Assembly: GCF_002224245.2 (NCBI RefSeq)
Contig: NZ_NKHK02000004.1
Span: forward strand, 124,001-188,000
Source: Moraxella sp. VT-16-12
GTDB lineage: Bacteria; Pseudomonadota; Gammaproteobacteria; Pseudomonadales; Moraxellaceae
Length of the DNA: 64,000 nt
Reading direction: 5' to 3'
In this document: positions 37,224 to 46,557 of the stretch, in pieces
How positions within the stretch are numbered: the stretch's first letter is position 1
Layout: the number at the start of each line of letters is the position of its first letter
Notes under the pieces: generated by a model
Database searches by the model: none
What the model was told of the DNA's origin: nothing
What the model saw: only the letters and a program-made list of their open reading frames with translations
Position numbers and translations under genes: made by a program

Positions 37224-37298
37224 GACGGTTTAATTTATGTGGCTTAAAAAGTGCGATTAAATTGGTTATAATACATTTTTTGATAAACTAAGGAAATC

Positions 37299-37808
37299 AT
37301 GATGATGTTTTGGGACATTACCGCCATGGTGTTTGCAGGTTTTTTGTTTGCAGGGCTTGCCATGCCAATTAAGCTGTTTTATAAAAAAACACCCAAATGG
37401 TTTATTCCCACCATGGCAGGACTTGGTATGCTCAGTTTTCAGATATTAAGTGAATACACATGGTATCCAACCACCAAAAGTAACCTGCCTGATGGGTCGG
37501 TGGTGGTGGCAACTGTGCCAAAGTCCACTTGGTTTCGTCCGTGGTCATACATCAAACCCAATGTTTTTCAGTTTGTTGTCTTGGACACTAAAAATACCAC
37601 TACCATTTCAGATAATGTCAAGCAAGCACGATTGTATTTTTTTGAAAGGCGTTTGCCTGTGCAAGAGTTGCCTGTGTTATTTGATTGCCAAAGCAAATCA
37701 CAAGCCTATATACAAAGCACAAATGCCAGTCAGATTGATGTGGCACAACTAGACTGGCAACAGCTGGCATATACTGATGAAGCGATAGGGCTGGTGTGTG
37801 GCAAATAA
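37299..37808 (+). CDS. Membrane-anchored protein of unknown function
   Basis: A 169-residue protein with two N-terminal hydrophobic segments (about 5-25 and 35-52) and an exported-looking C-terminal domain with two cysteines (LFDCQSK and GLVCGK). I recall similar two-helix proteins in Moraxellaceae but know no function. AAGGAA precedes a double ATG (37299 and 37302). A TATAAT-like box (TATAATACAT, about 37268) could be its promoter. It converges on the next gene. Confidence 0.6.
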   Translation: MMMFWDITAMVFAGFLFAGLAMPIKLFYKKTPKWFIPTMAGLGMLSFQILSEYTWYPTTKSNLPDGSVVVATVPKSTWFRPWSYIKPNVFQFVVLDTKNTTTISDNVKQARLYFFERRLPVQELPVLFDCQSKSQAYIQSTNASQIDVAQLDWQQLAYTDEAIGLVCGK

Positions 37809-37820
37809 CAAGCTGATGGA

Positions 37821-38369
37821 TTAGTCGTCTTTGATACATTCGCCAAATGCCATACCCCATATTGCATCAAGACGGGTGAGTGTGTCTTGATTGCCCTTTT
37901 TTTCAAAAATCATCAGACTTTCTTGGGTTTCTGGATTATTGAGCATCTGTTTTACGTCAAATATTTGTTCCGCCGCAGGATTATCAAAAGAAAAATAGTC
38001 AATATTGATGATTTTTTCTTGTAAAATCCAAACATCATCAAACTGTGCCAAAGACCATGCCCGAGTGGTATTGACATGATAAGTGCCATCAGGGTTTTTG
38101 GTGTGGCTTATTTTTTTGCTGGTAAATGTACCATTTTTATTAAAATGCAAGGTGGAGCGATAACTGATGCCTGTGGTGTTATCAGTATCATCAAAATGAC
38201 ATTGCCATGTGCCAAGCAGTCTTTCTGTCAGTTTGTCTTTGGTGATATTTTTGTTGGTGGCGATGTTATCAAACTGTTTTGGTGTGGTGGCATGGGCAGA
38301 TAGTACGCCCACTCCCAGACAGCCAAACAAACAGCTTAGTATGACGCGCTTTAAGATGATTTGATTCAT
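37821..38369 (-). CDS. Exported protein of unknown function
   Basis: About 182 residues from the ATG at 38367-38369, which has GGGGGT upstream and starts a signal peptide (MNQIILKRVILSCLFGCLGV, cleavage likely after SAHA). The frame continues 21 codons upstream but that part is not convincing. The mature protein has LLGTWQCHFDDTDNTTG and a later STLHFNKNGTFTSKK segment, a pattern seen in lipocalin-like or stress-type beta-barrel domains, and a cysteine at GECIKDD near the end. No family assignment is secure. Confidence 0.6.
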   Translation of the reverse strand: MNQIILKRVILSCLFGCLGVGVLSAHATTPKQFDNIATNKNITKDKLTERLLGTWQCHFDDTDNTTGISYRSTLHFNKNGTFTSKKISHTKNPDGTYHVNTTRAWSLAQFDDVWILQEKIINIDYFSFDNPAAEQIFDVKQMLNNPETQESLMIFEKKGNQDTLTRLDAIWGMAFGECIKDD

Positions 38370-38451
38370 CAATGACCCCCATCGGTTTTCTATCCTAAGT
38401 GTTTTGAAGATTTGTTGATTACCAAGCAACAAAATTTATCAATATTTTGTA

Positions 38452-38733
38452 CTATTTGGGCGTGTTTGAAGCTGGCACATCTAAGCGAAATTGGTCTTGT
38501 GCTTGTTCTTGGGCGTGGTAGGCTAGGGCAAGACTGGTGCAAAAAAAGATGATTGCCAAAATGGCGGTGGCACGGCTTAAAAAATTGCCCGAGCCTGATG
38601 CACCAAATACAGTGCCTGCACTGCCTGAACCAAAAGAAGCCCCTGCATCTGCTCCTTTACCGTGCTGAATAAGAATAATGCCTGACAAAGCGATGGCAAC
38701 AATGATGTGAACTGCTAAAATAAAACTAAACAT
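38452..38733 (-). CDS. secG: Protein translocase subunit SecG
   Basis: A 93-residue two-helix membrane protein of the SecYEG channel. MFSFILAVHIIVAIALSGIILIQ forms the first helix, HGKGADAGASFGSGSAGTVFG is the conserved glycine-rich loop (about residues 24-44), and [18 protein letters not shown] forms the second. It follows tpiA by 22 nt, the common tpiA-secG order. The usual downstream tRNA-Leu is not seen here. Confidence 0.95.
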   Translation of the reverse strand: MFSFILAVHIIVAIALSGIILIQHGKGADAGASFGSGSAGTVFGASGSGNFLSRATAILAIIFFCTSLALAYHAQEQAQDQFRLDVPASNTPK

Positions 38734-38755
38734 AAAACTCTCTTATGTATAAAAA

Positions 38756-39505
38756 TCATGAAAAAGCGGTGATGATGGCAGCAAAACTGTCAGTTTTTAG
38801 GGAAGCTCCACCCACCAATGCCCCATCAATCAAGGGCGACTGAGCAAATGACGTGGCGTTTTGGTCATTGACACTGCCACCGTACAAAATGGGTGCAAAG
38901 ATTTGTAGCGTACTAAGAGTTTCACTGATGAAGTTATGAACGCATTCAATCTCAGCAAGCGTGGGTGTTAGTCCCGTGCCGATTGCCCATACAGGCTCAT
39001 AAGCGATGATGAGCTTGGGCAGTGTTTGGTCGGTATCTAGGGGGATTTGCTTGGCAAAAGGAGCAAGCAGTTCAAGCTGAGCTGACAGTACTTGCTGGGT
39101 GCGTTTTTGGTCATAGTCGTCTTTGGTCTCGCCGATACAAAACACTACTGACAAGCCAGCATGAAACGCATGGGCGATTTTTTGGCTTAATATCTCATCT
39201 GTCTCGCCGTGGTATTGACGGCGTTCTGAATGTCCAACCAAAGTAAAATTTGCCCCCATGTCTTTGACTTGTGTGGCGGACACATCACCAGTAAATGCCC
39301 CAACATCGGCACTTTTGTGGGTGATGTCTTGTGCACCCAAAGCGATGCCATCTGCCAAAACAGATTTGATGGCAGACAGATGAAGTATGCTGGGGGCAAT
39401 GCCCACCACGCAGGCACTTGGGGTGAGATTTTGGGCAAGCGTGAGTGCGTCTTGTTGGGTAGCAGGGTTGAGTTTGTAGTTGCCAATGACGTATTTTTGG
39501 CTCAT
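38756..39505 (-). CDS. tpiA: Triosephosphate isomerase
   Basis: A 249-residue TIM-barrel enzyme that interconverts dihydroxyacetone phosphate and glyceraldehyde 3-phosphate. The N-terminal GNYKLN carries the catalytic Lys (Trp of the usual NWK replaced by Tyr), GHSERRQYHGE the catalytic His, AYEPVWAIGTGLTPT the catalytic Glu and flexible loop, and YGGSVNDQNA and GALVGGASL the phosphate site. The NYK variant is conservative and no residue needed for catalysis is lost. Confidence 0.97.
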   Translation of the reverse strand: MSQKYVIGNYKLNPATQQDALTLAQNLTPSACVVGIAPSILHLSAIKSVLADGIALGAQDITHKSADVGAFTGDVSATQVKDMGANFTLVGHSERRQYHGETDEILSQKIAHAFHAGLSVVFCIGETKDDYDQKRTQQVLSAQLELLAPFAKQIPLDTDQTLPKLIIAYEPVWAIGTGLTPTLAEIECVHNFISETLSTLQIFAPILYGGSVNDQNATSFAQSPLIDGALVGGASLKTDSFAAIITAFS

Positions 39506-39728
39506 CTTGTATCCTTTTTTGTGAAATTTGTTAAGTTTGTTAAAATTTATATAAACATGACATTATACCCCAAAACATATCAAAAAATCAGCCCCAGCCA
39601 ATTTTTATCAAAAAAATTCCCCACTAATCACGAAAGTCGTCTATTTGGGCGAAAATCTTGCTACAAAACATCGCAATTGCAGTACAATATAAAAAGGCAG
39701 ATGATTTTGCCAAAGAATAGGAGAAAAT

Positions 39729-41423
39729 ATGACCAAAAATTTTGGCGGTTTGGCACATATTTTGGTGTCAAATGGGTTGATTGAGCCAAATAAAATGATG
39801 CAGGCTCTGACCGATTCGCAGACACAACAGGTGGCATTGGTACCGTATTTGGTAGAAAATAAGCTGGTCAATGCTTCTTTGCTTGCTCATGTGTTATCAC
39901 GTGAATTTGGCGACCCTTTATTTGACTTAAATGCTTTGTCTGATGATGTGATACCTAAGGACATTGTGGACGAAAAAACAGTCAATAAATATGGTGTATT
40001 GCCCTTATTTAAACGGGGAAATAAACTGTTTGTGGGTTTATCCGACCCCACTCGCTTAGATGCCATTGATGCCATTGCTTTTAATGCTAATTTGTCGGTT
40101 GAGACGGTGGTGGTAGAAGAAGACAAACTGCGTAAAAAAATAGAAAGTGTTTATGCAGGGGGTATGGGCTCGGATTTTGGCGATGTCAATCTGTCAGGTG
40201 AGATAGATGGCGGTATAGAAGAAGACGATGGCGGCACAGAGAGCGAAAGCAAAGAAGATGCTCCGATTGTTAAATTTGTCAATAAAATGCTGCTTGATGC
40301 CATTCGTATGGGGGCATCGGATTTGCATTTTGAGCCGTATGAAAAAACCTATCGGGTGCGGTTTCGTGTGGATGGTGTCATGCAAATCATCTCTCGTCCG
40401 CCTGTTCAACTTGCTGGCAAAATCGCCGCTCGTTTAAAGGTAATGTCGCAAATGGACATCTCAGAAAGACGAGCCCCCCAGGATGGTCGTATCAAATTAA
40501 AAATCTCCAAGACCAAAGCCATTGACTTTCGTGTCAGCTCATTGCCGACACTTTTTGGTGAAAAGCTGGTGCTGCGTATTCTTGACCCATCGTCTGCCAT
40601 GCTAGGGATTGATGCACTCGGTTATGAGCCTGACCAAAAAGAGCTGTTTTTGGAAGCATTAGACAAACCCCAAGGCATGCTCTTGATTACAGGCCCGACA
40701 GGTTCGGGTAAAACGGTGTCGCTTTATACGGGGCTAAATATCCTAAACACCCCAGAGACCAACATCTCTACCGCCGAAGACCCTGTGGAGATTAACCTAG
40801 AAGGCATCAACCAAGTCAATGTTAATCCTAAGGTGGGCTTAACTTTCGCATCGGCCCTAAAAGCCTTTTTACGTCAAGACCCTGATATTGTGATGGTGGG
40901 GGAGATTCGTGATTTGGAGACGGCTGAGATTGCCATCAAAGCCGCTCAAACAGGTCATATGGTGCTGTCCACCTTGCACACCAACTCCGCCCCAGAGACG
41001 CTGACACGTCTGCGTAATATGGGCGTTGCTTCGTTTAATATTGCCACGTCTGTCAATTTGGTAATTGCTCAGCGTTTGGCTCGCCGTTTGTGCAAGGTGT
41101 GTAAACGTCCCACCAATGTCCCTAAGCAAAGTCTGCTTGAAATGGGTTTCACCGAAGAAGATTTGGCAAATCCTGATAATGTTATTTATGAAGCGGTGGG
41201 CTGCTCAGAATGTCGTGAAGGCTATAAGGGGCGTGTGGGTATTTATGAAGTGCTAAAAATCTACCCCAGCATTTCACGAATTATCATGGAAGACGGTAAC
41301 GCCATTCAAATTAAAGATGAAGCGTTAAAATATGGTTTTCGTGATTTAAGGCGTTCAGGCATTATGAAAGTTTTGCAGGGCGTAACCAGTATCCAAGAGA
41401 TGTATCGGGTAACGTCCGAATGA
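39729..41423 (+). CDS. pilB: Type IV pilus extension ATPase PilB
   Basis: A 564-residue hexameric ATPase that powers pilus extension at the inner membrane. It has an N-terminal MshE-like domain (about 1-140), an acidic linker (about 150-178), and the ATPase core with ASDLHFEPYEKTYRVRFR, Walker A TGPTGSGKTV (321-330), the Asp box EDPVEINLEGINQVNV, Walker B DPDIVMVGEIRD, the His box GHMVLSTLHTN and a tetracysteine zinc site (CKVCK then GCSECREGYKGR). It starts at the ATG after AGGAG. pilC and pilD do not follow it here, so the pilus genes are split. Confidence 0.97.
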   Translation: MTKNFGGLAHILVSNGLIEPNKMMQALTDSQTQQVALVPYLVENKLVNASLLAHVLSREFGDPLFDLNALSDDVIPKDIVDEKTVNKYGVLPLFKRGNKLFVGLSDPTRLDAIDAIAFNANLSVETVVVEEDKLRKKIESVYAGGMGSDFGDVNLSGEIDGGIEEDDGGTESESKEDAPIVKFVNKMLLDAIRMGASDLHFEPYEKTYRVRFRVDGVMQIISRPPVQLAGKIAARLKVMSQMDISERRAPQDGRIKLKISKTKAIDFRVSSLPTLFGEKLVLRILDPSSAMLGIDALGYEPDQKELFLEALDKPQGMLLITGPTGSGKTVSLYTGLNILNTPETNISTAEDPVEINLEGINQVNVNPKVGLTFASALKAFLRQDPDIVMVGEIRDLETAEIAIKAAQTGHMVLSTLHTNSAPETLTRLRNMGVASFNIATSVNLVIAQRLARRLCKVCKRPTNVPKQSLLEMGFTEEDLANPDNVIYEAVGCSECREGYKGRVGIYEVLKIYPSISRIIMEDGNAIQIKDEALKYGFRDLRRSGIMKVLQGVTSIQEMYRVTSE

Positions 41424-41503
41424 TGATGGCTGGATAAATTTATCGCCTTTGGTTGATTTGTGATATAATATAACCATCCATATTTTGACCAAAGGTGGTT
41501 TTT

Positions 41504-41977
41504 ATGCAGAAGCAATTAGCAGTTACCGCAGTTTTGACAATGGCAGGCTTGCTTGGCTGTCAGGCGACTTTGCCACCCATGACCACAGTACCTGCCATGG
41601 TGGTCAGTAGCGACACGCTTCAACAGTACGATTGGCAACTTGTGTCAGTTACCAATCAGGCGGGCAAACCGATTAAAACAGAGCTGTTTCATCCTGCCAA
41701 TAAACCTTTGGTGGTCAGTTTTGATAAAGACAATGTGCGTTTTAAAAACACCTGTAATCATCTGTGGGGCAGTTATCAAGTGGTTGATACCAAGGTGATG
41801 ATTGGTGATATGGCATCCACCATGAAACTGTGCGAGCCTGCTTTGATGGCGGTGGACAGACTTGCTCCAAGTACCCTAAAAGGTCAGTATGACTTTGTGC
41901 TGGCGGTGGGCAAATTACCCACATTGGTGGTCAGCTCTGATGAGCAAATCAGTCGCTTTATCGCCATTGCCAAATAA
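41504..41977 (+). CDS. META-domain (HslJ-like) lipoprotein
   Basis: About 157 residues. The N-terminus is a lipoprotein signal ending AGLLGC. The body has the META/HslJ pattern: YDWQLVSV strand, PLVVSFDKDNVRFKNTCNHLWGSY, then MASTMKLCEPALMAVDRL, the segment equivalent to the TxMAC block of HslJ. HslJ is linked to heat and novobiocin resistance in E. coli; the role here is unknown. AAAGGTGG immediately precedes the ATG at 41504; the in-frame GTG at 41495 overlaps this site and is unlikely. Confidence 0.75.
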   Translation: MQKQLAVTAVLTMAGLLGCQATLPPMTTVPAMVVSSDTLQQYDWQLVSVTNQAGKPIKTELFHPANKPLVVSFDKDNVRFKNTCNHLWGSYQVVDTKVMIGDMASTMKLCEPALMAVDRLAPSTLKGQYDFVLAVGKLPTLVVSSDEQISRFIAIAK

Positions 41978-41985
41978 GACCATTT

Positions 41986-42019
41986 AAAAAATCCCTAAGA
42001 ACTCTTAGGGATTTTCTTT
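41986..42019. terminator. Bidirectional terminator between META lipoprotein and metQ
   Basis: AAATCCCTAAGA (41989-42000) pairs with TCTTAGGGATTT (42003-42014) with an AC loop core and T-rich sequence on both sides, so it can end both converging transcripts. Confidence 0.85.
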
Positions 42020-42030
42020 GGTTGTCATTC

Positions 42031-42903
42031 TTACCAACCTTTAACCACACCGTCTTTAAACTGAGCTTTAGCTTCTGCTTCCACTTCATCGGATTGATAG
42101 GCTTTGACGAAGTTTTGTATTGCGTCGCTGTCTTTATTGTCAGTGCGAGCCACGATGATGTTCACATAGGGTGAGTCCTTGTCTTCTACAAACACACCAT
42201 CATTGGCAGTCAAGCCCACTTGACCTGCATAAGTGTTATTGACCACCGCCAAATCCACGTCGTCCAAAGCACGAGCAGCAACGGACGTATCCACTTCTTT
42301 GATTTCTAGTTTTTTGGGGTTTTCGGTGATGTCTAGTGAAGTCGCTAGCAGATTGGTGTTGTCTTTTAGCTTGATAAGCCCTTGTTTTTCAAGCAAAATC
42401 AAAGCACGAGCTAGGTTGCTTGGGTCGTTTGGTACAGCCACAACAGCACCTTCTTTAAGTTCGCTGATGTTTTTGATTTTTTTGGAGTAGCCTGCCAGTG
42501 GATAAACAAAAGTGTTACCAACGATGACTAAGTTATCCAGTTTTTTCTTTTGACTGTCTTCATCTAGGTAGGGCTTGTGCTGCATGGCATTAGCGTCTAG
42601 GTCGCCCTTAGAGACGGCAGTATTGGGTAGGGCGTAGTCATTAAATTCCACATATTCTACCACCAAGCCATATTTTTCTTTGGCAACACGGGCGGCCACT
42701 TCAGCAACTTTATGCTCAGGACCGCTCATCACGCCCACTTTGATTTTTTGTTCACCTGCTGGGGCATCAGCTTTGCTGTCAGTGGTGGTTTGAGTTTCGG
42801 TTGGCTTTTGCTCTGTATTTTGGGCAGGTTTTTCACCACCGCAGCCAACTAGGGCGATGCCTGATGCGATGGCACATAAACCAAAAAATTTATTAAAAGT
42901 CAT
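42031..42903 (-). CDS. metQ: D/L-methionine-binding lipoprotein MetQ
   Basis: Substrate-binding lipoprotein of 290 residues for the MetNIQ ABC importer. The lipobox is ALVGC (Cys21), followed by a Thr/Glu/Gln-rich linker. The NLPA-family ligand-binding fold has KVGVMSGPEHKVAEVAARV, VEFNDYALPNTAVSKGDLDANAMQHKPYLD, and AVPNDPSNLARALILLEKQGLI. It belongs with metN and metI on the same strand, but a separate small gene (43064-43432) with its own terminator lies between, so metQ probably also has its own promoter at 42904-43027. Confidence 0.95.
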   Translation of the reverse strand: MTFNKFFGLCAIASGIALVGCGGEKPAQNTEQKPTETQTTTDSKADAPAGEQKIKVGVMSGPEHKVAEVAARVAKEKYGLVVEYVEFNDYALPNTAVSKGDLDANAMQHKPYLDEDSQKKKLDNLVIVGNTFVYPLAGYSKKIKNISELKEGAVVAVPNDPSNLARALILLEKQGLIKLKDNTNLLATSLDITENPKKLEIKEVDTSVAARALDDVDLAVVNNTYAGQVGLTANDGVFVEDKDSPYVNIIVARTDNKDSDAIQNFVKAYQSDEVEAEAKAQFKDGVVKGW

Positions 42904-43027
42904 AATCAGTACTCATTTGTGCTAAAAAATAACTGTCCAAATTAACAGTTTGTCATATTAAAGCAAAAAACGGGGGTATATTCAATATGAATGTTTGAAA
43001 AAAATCATAAAAGATTATGCAAAAATA

Positions 43028-43057
43028 GAAAAAGCCAGCGTTAAACTGGCTTTTTTT
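43028..43057 (-). terminator. Terminator before metQ
   Basis: AAAAAGCCAG and CTGGCTTTTT form a 10-bp stem around TTTAACG with T-rich sequence following on the minus strand. It separates the small gene at 43064 from metQ. Confidence 0.8.
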
Positions 43058-43063
43058 GATAAA

Positions 43064-43432
43064 TCAGTCATAAGTGCTGACTTGGGCGGTGCGACCATTA
43101 ATGATATTGACGGTAACATTGACATTGCCACGTTTGATGCGATTTTGGGTGGCTTTGTTGATTTTGCTTTTGTCAATGATTTTTTGTAGGGCTTCACGGT
43201 TGTGGGCTTTGTCAAAACCACAATAGTCAGGACTGTCGCCAGTGCCAGCAGCAGCTGTATAAAAATTGGCACGGTCTTGACGGATAATTTGTCCAACAGT
43301 GGATAACTTTACGCCTTTGGAGCTATATAAGTCATCATCCTCAATGTAGGCATCAAAACTGCAACTTGCGGCATAAGCAGGCAAACACAGTGCTAACAGG
43401 GCAACACAAAAGGCACTTTTTAATGTAAACAT
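43064..43432 (-). CDS. Small exported protein inserted between metI and metQ
   Basis: About 122 residues from the ATG at 43430-43432, which has GGGGAT upstream. A clear signal peptide (MFTLKSAFCVALLALCLPA, cleavage after AYA) is followed by a mature part of about 100 residues with two cysteines (ASCSFDAYIED and DYCGFDK), a basic helix (KSKINKATQNRIKRG) and NVNVTVNIINGRTAQV at the end. I recognise no family. The frame extends 15 codons upstream to 43477, but the signal peptide fixes the start. It sits within the met transporter cluster on the same strand, although its role in methionine uptake is unproven. Confidence 0.65.
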   Translation of the reverse strand: MFTLKSAFCVALLALCLPAYAASCSFDAYIEDDDLYSSKGVKLSTVGQIIRQDRANFYTAAAGTGDSPDYCGFDKAHNREALQKIIDKSKINKATQNRIKRGNVNVTVNIINGRTAQVSTYD

Positions 43433-43558
43433 TATAAATCCCCTAAGTAAAGTGTGGATAGACCACATTGATACCATGGTTTTATTTTAGGGCAAATCAT
43501 AGGCTTTGTGTGGTTGCTTTTGTTGTTTAAATGTAATGATGGCTTGCTAGAATGGCAC

Positions 43559-44245
43559 TTAACGATGGTCGTACTTTTGTGCCAGCACATCACCACATTT
43601 TTGAAAAATCATCACAATCAGCACGATGATGATGGTGGCTATCCATTTGACATAAATCATGCCCCGATGTTCACCATAACTGATGGCAAGATTTCCCAGT
43701 CCGCCACCGCCAACCACACCAGCCATTGCTGAGTAGCCAATCAGGGTAACCAGCGTGAGTGTGATGGCGTTGATGAGCATGGGCAGGCTTTCAGGCAAGT
43801 AATATTTGCTGATGATTTGCCAACGAGTTGCCCCCATTGCTTTGCCTGCTTCGGTCAGACCTGTGGGGATTTCGGCAAGAGCATTGGTGGTCAGGCGTGC
43901 AAAAAATGGCATGGCAGCAATGGCAAGCGGTACGATGGCAGCCGTTGTGCCAAGTGTGGTGCCTACCAACAAACGAGTAAAGGGCAATAAAATGATGAGC
44001 AAAATAATAAACGGCACAGAGCGTCCGATATTAATGACGACATCTAGCACGGCAAATAAGGTTGGGTTTGCCAAAATTCGCCCACGCCCTGTCAAAAATG
44101 CCAAAAACCCAAGTGGTAAGCCCGCCACGACTGCCAATAGTGTGGAGACCAGTCCCATGTAGATGGTTTCGTACGTGGATTTAAAAACCATTTGCCACAT
44201 TTGTGGGGTCAGCTCATTCATAAAGTTTTGATATAGCTCATACAT
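43559..44245 (-). CDS. metI: Methionine ABC transporter permease MetI
   Basis: A 228-residue permease with five or six membrane helices, usual length. The coupling-helix region facing MetN is [25 protein letters not shown] (landmark [15 protein letters not shown], about residues 125-139). [23 protein letters not shown] is the first helix. It overlaps metN by 8 nt, so expression is coupled. Confidence 0.96.
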   Translation of the reverse strand: MYELYQNFMNELTPQMWQMVFKSTYETIYMGLVSTLLAVVAGLPLGFLAFLTGRGRILANPTLFAVLDVVINIGRSVPFIILLIILLPFTRLLVGTTLGTTAAIVPLAIAAMPFFARLTTNALAEIPTGLTEAGKAMGATRWQIISKYYLPESLPMLINAITLTLVTLIGYSAMAGVVGGGGLGNLAISYGEHRGMIYVKWIATIIIVLIVMIFQKCGDVLAQKYDHR

Positions 44246-45281
44246 AACCTAAGGTCTCCATGCTTACGCCGTTTTTGGTCAAAAATTCTAACGCACCTTT
44301 GATGTCTGGTGGCGAGCCGATGATTTGAGCCAACGTCATGCCAAATTTAACCCCGCCGACATAGTCCATTTGTGAAGTTAGAATGTTAAAATCTGTACCA
44401 AAGGATTTGGTGGCTTGTGAAAATAAGGGCAAATCTGTGGATTTTCCTGTAAATTCAAACACAATCACAGGATAAGTACCGTCTGTTTGTGTGGGCGACA
44501 GCTTGTCTGCAAAATCATCAGGCAAACCAATATGTACCGTAGAGCGAATAAAGGTGCGAGCTAATTCGGTGGTGGGATTGGCAAAAATGTCTGCCACTTT
44601 TCCTTGCTCCACAACCCTGCCTTTATCCATGACTGCCACTTTATCACAGATGCGTTTGACCACGTCCATCTCATGCGTGATGAGCAAAATGGTGATGTTA
44701 AGTGTGCGATTAATCTTTTTTAATAAATCCAAAATCGCCCCTGTGGTGGCAGGGTCTAAGGCGGAAGTCGCTTCATCGCACAGTAGCACCTTGGGGTTGC
44801 AAGCCAATGCCCGAGCAATCGCCACTCGTTGTTTTTGTCCGCCTGACAAATTGGCAGGATAAGCATGATGTCGCTCTGATAATCCCACCAGTGCCAAAAG
44901 TTTGCCGACTCTTTGGGTGATATTGGCTTTGGGTGTACCTGATAGGACAAGTGGTAGGGCGACATTATCAAAAACACTGGCAGAGTGCAGTAAATTAAAA
45001 TGCTGAAAAATCATGCCAATGTTACGGCGTGCCTTGATAAGCTCACGTTCGCTTAATGTCGTTAAATCCACACCATCAACGATGACCGACCCTTGGGTGG
45101 GTGTTTCTAGCAGATTTACCATACGAATGAGTGTGCTTTTACCTGCTCCTGATGCACCGATGACCCCAAAAATCTCACCTTGTTTGACACTCAAATCGGT
45201 GGGCTGTACGGCGGTAAATTCGCTGATTTTACCGTCTTTTTTGGTATGAAAAACCTTGCTGATGCCATTAAGTTGTATCAT
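44238..45281 (-). CDS. metN: Methionine ABC transporter ATP-binding protein MetN
   Basis: A 347-residue ATPase of the MetNIQ importer. Walker A is GASGAGKST, the Q-loop IFQHFNLL, the signature [15 protein letters not shown], Walker [14 protein letters not shown] and the H-loop LITHEMDV. The C-terminal NIL domain (about residues 265-347), which binds methionine and shuts the transporter when internal methionine is high, is present. It is the first gene of the metN-metI unit; only about 45 bp separates its start from the 5' side of the divergent cytochrome b561 region. Confidence 0.96.
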   Translation of the reverse strand: MIQLNGISKVFHTKKDGKISEFTAVQPTDLSVKQGEIFGVIGASGAGKSTLIRMVNLLETPTQGSVIVDGVDLTTLSERELIKARRNIGMIFQHFNLLHSASVFDNVALPLVLSGTPKANITQRVGKLLALVGLSERHHAYPANLSGGQKQRVAIARALACNPKVLLCDEATSALDPATTGAILDLLKKINRTLNITILLITHEMDVVKRICDKVAVMDKGRVVEQGKVADIFANPTTELARTFIRSTVHIGLPDDFADKLSPTQTDGTYPVIVFEFTGKSTDLPLFSQATKSFGTDFNILTSQMDYVGGVKFGMTLAQIIGSPPDIKGALEFLTKNGVSMETLGYV

Positions 45282-45403
45282 GAGTTTTGCTTGCGTGTTT
45301 AAAATAGAAAAACGGCTATTATATCATGGTTTTAAAAGCGATAAATTTGTATAATGGTAAATTGCTTATTATCAATCGTCATTTAAAAACATTTGGAATC
45401 ATC

Positions 45404-45925
45404 ATGAATCATACCACCACGCCCATTAGCCACACTGATAAATATAGTCTTGCCACTCGTATTTTTCACTGGTTGGGGGCGTTGTTGCTTTTGACGACAT
45501 GGATAGCCATAGAGCAGGGTGATGAGTTTATTGCATTGCACAAATCATTAGGAGCAAGCTTTTTACTGTGGACGGTATTGCGTATCGCCAACCGCTTTGT
45601 TAGCAAAGCCCCTGCCCCTGTGCCTGCCCCCACATGGCAAACGGCAGTTGCTCATATCACGCATTTGGGCTTATATATTGCCATGCTGGCGTTGCCAATA
45701 ACGGGAGTTTTGATGTCCATGTATGGTGGGCGAGGCGTGAGTATTTTTGGGATTGTGGACATTCCTGCCATGCTAAGTCCTGACAGAGACATGGCACGCT
45801 TTTTTAATGGCGTACACACAGGAATGGTGTTCTATGTGTTGGTATTTTTGGTGGTGGCACACATTGGTGCAGCGTTATACCATCAGTTTATCGTTAAGGA
45901 CAACCTGATGGCACGCATGAAGTGA
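45404..45925 (+). CDS. Cytochrome b561 family protein
   Basis: About 173 residues with four membrane helices. Heme ligand histidines are visible in RIFHWLGALLLL (helix 1), ALHKSLGASFLLW (helix 2) and in helix 4 (VVAHIGAALYHQF), with another in HITHLGLYIAML, so two b-type hemes are likely. Proteins of this type pass electrons from quinol to periplasmic acceptors, or oxidise superoxide (CybB). The ATG at 45404 follows GGAATCATC; the frame upstream of it is AT-rich and not conserved. Confidence 0.88.
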   Translation: MNHTTTPISHTDKYSLATRIFHWLGALLLLTTWIAIEQGDEFIALHKSLGASFLLWTVLRIANRFVSKAPAPVPAPTWQTAVAHITHLGLYIAMLALPITGVLMSMYGGRGVSIFGIVDIPAMLSPDRDMARFFNGVHTGMVFYVLVFLVVAHIGAALYHQFIVKDNLMARMK

Positions 45926-45935
45926 TGCTCTTATT

Positions 45936-46415
45936 TTAGTTTGCCCAATTGCAGGTGCGGTGATTGATGATGTATTGTAAATCTTGTTTAAAATCAATTT
46001 TATCTGAGATATTTTTTACGTTATCAATCACACATTTATTGCCCGTGCAGGTCATATAAAAATCTATGACTTGCTTTTCACCATAACGACCACCACCCCA
46101 GTTTTCTACCCAAGTGGCTCGGGTAACGCCATTATTGAGTACCTGAGCTTGAAGTTTTGACACGCCTGCTCCGCCATTACCAAAACCCAAATAAAAATTC
46201 TCTACCACATCGCAACCCATATCAGGTTCTATCTGATATTGGATTTTATTGGCTTTTTGTATGAGCTGTTTTAAGGTGGGGCTGGCGTAGTTAAAAACGC
46301 TTTCTTGTTTAATGGCGGCTTTGGCGACGTTGATTTTTGTGGCATTATTTGCCCATGCCATACTAGAAAATAGCATGACACTAAACACGATAGCAGTTTT
46401 GGTTGTCAAAGTCAT
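45936..46415 (-). CDS. Exported protein of unknown function
   Basis: A 159-residue protein with a signal peptide (residues 1-22, ending MAWA). The mature part contains four cysteines, at PDMGCDVVENFY, YMTCTGNKCVID and NHRTCNWAN, that could form two disulfides. The FYLGFGNGGAGVS segment is distinctive but I know no family. The ATG has a good upstream GGAG. It sits alone between convergent cytochrome b561 and the ahpF terminator. Confidence 0.6.
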   Translation of the reverse strand: MTLTTKTAIVFSVMLFSSMAWANNATKINVAKAAIKQESVFNYASPTLKQLIQKANKIQYQIEPDMGCDVVENFYLGFGNGGAGVSKLQAQVLNNGVTRATWVENWGGGRYGEKQVIDFYMTCTGNKCVIDNVKNISDKIDFKQDLQYIINHRTCNWAN

Positions 46416-46512
46416 TACTCTCTCCTTTGGACATGATATTGATTAATATTTGAGTTAATGACATTTTAGCACATTTTCTGTTTGTGTATACATTTGTAAA
46501 ATCTTAATTACA

Positions 46513-46546
46513 TAAAAAAAACACGCCCATAACAGAGCGTGTTTTT
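46513..46546 (-). terminator. Intrinsic terminator of ahpF
   Basis: On the minus strand ACACGCTC pairs with GGGCGTGT around TGTTAT with one U-G wobble, then a T run of eight. Confidence 0.85.
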
Positions 46547-46557
46547 GGTTGAGCAGA

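Noticed and set aside
38428-38450. AT-only hairpin after secG as a terminator
   Set aside because: The ACAAAAT/ATTTTGT stem has no GC pairs and no T run follows, so it does not qualify as an intrinsic terminator.
39230-39784. 184-codon plus-strand frame over the tpiA start and pilB start
   Set aside because: It is opposite to the conserved tpiA coding sequence, runs through the tpiA promoter region and into pilB in another frame.
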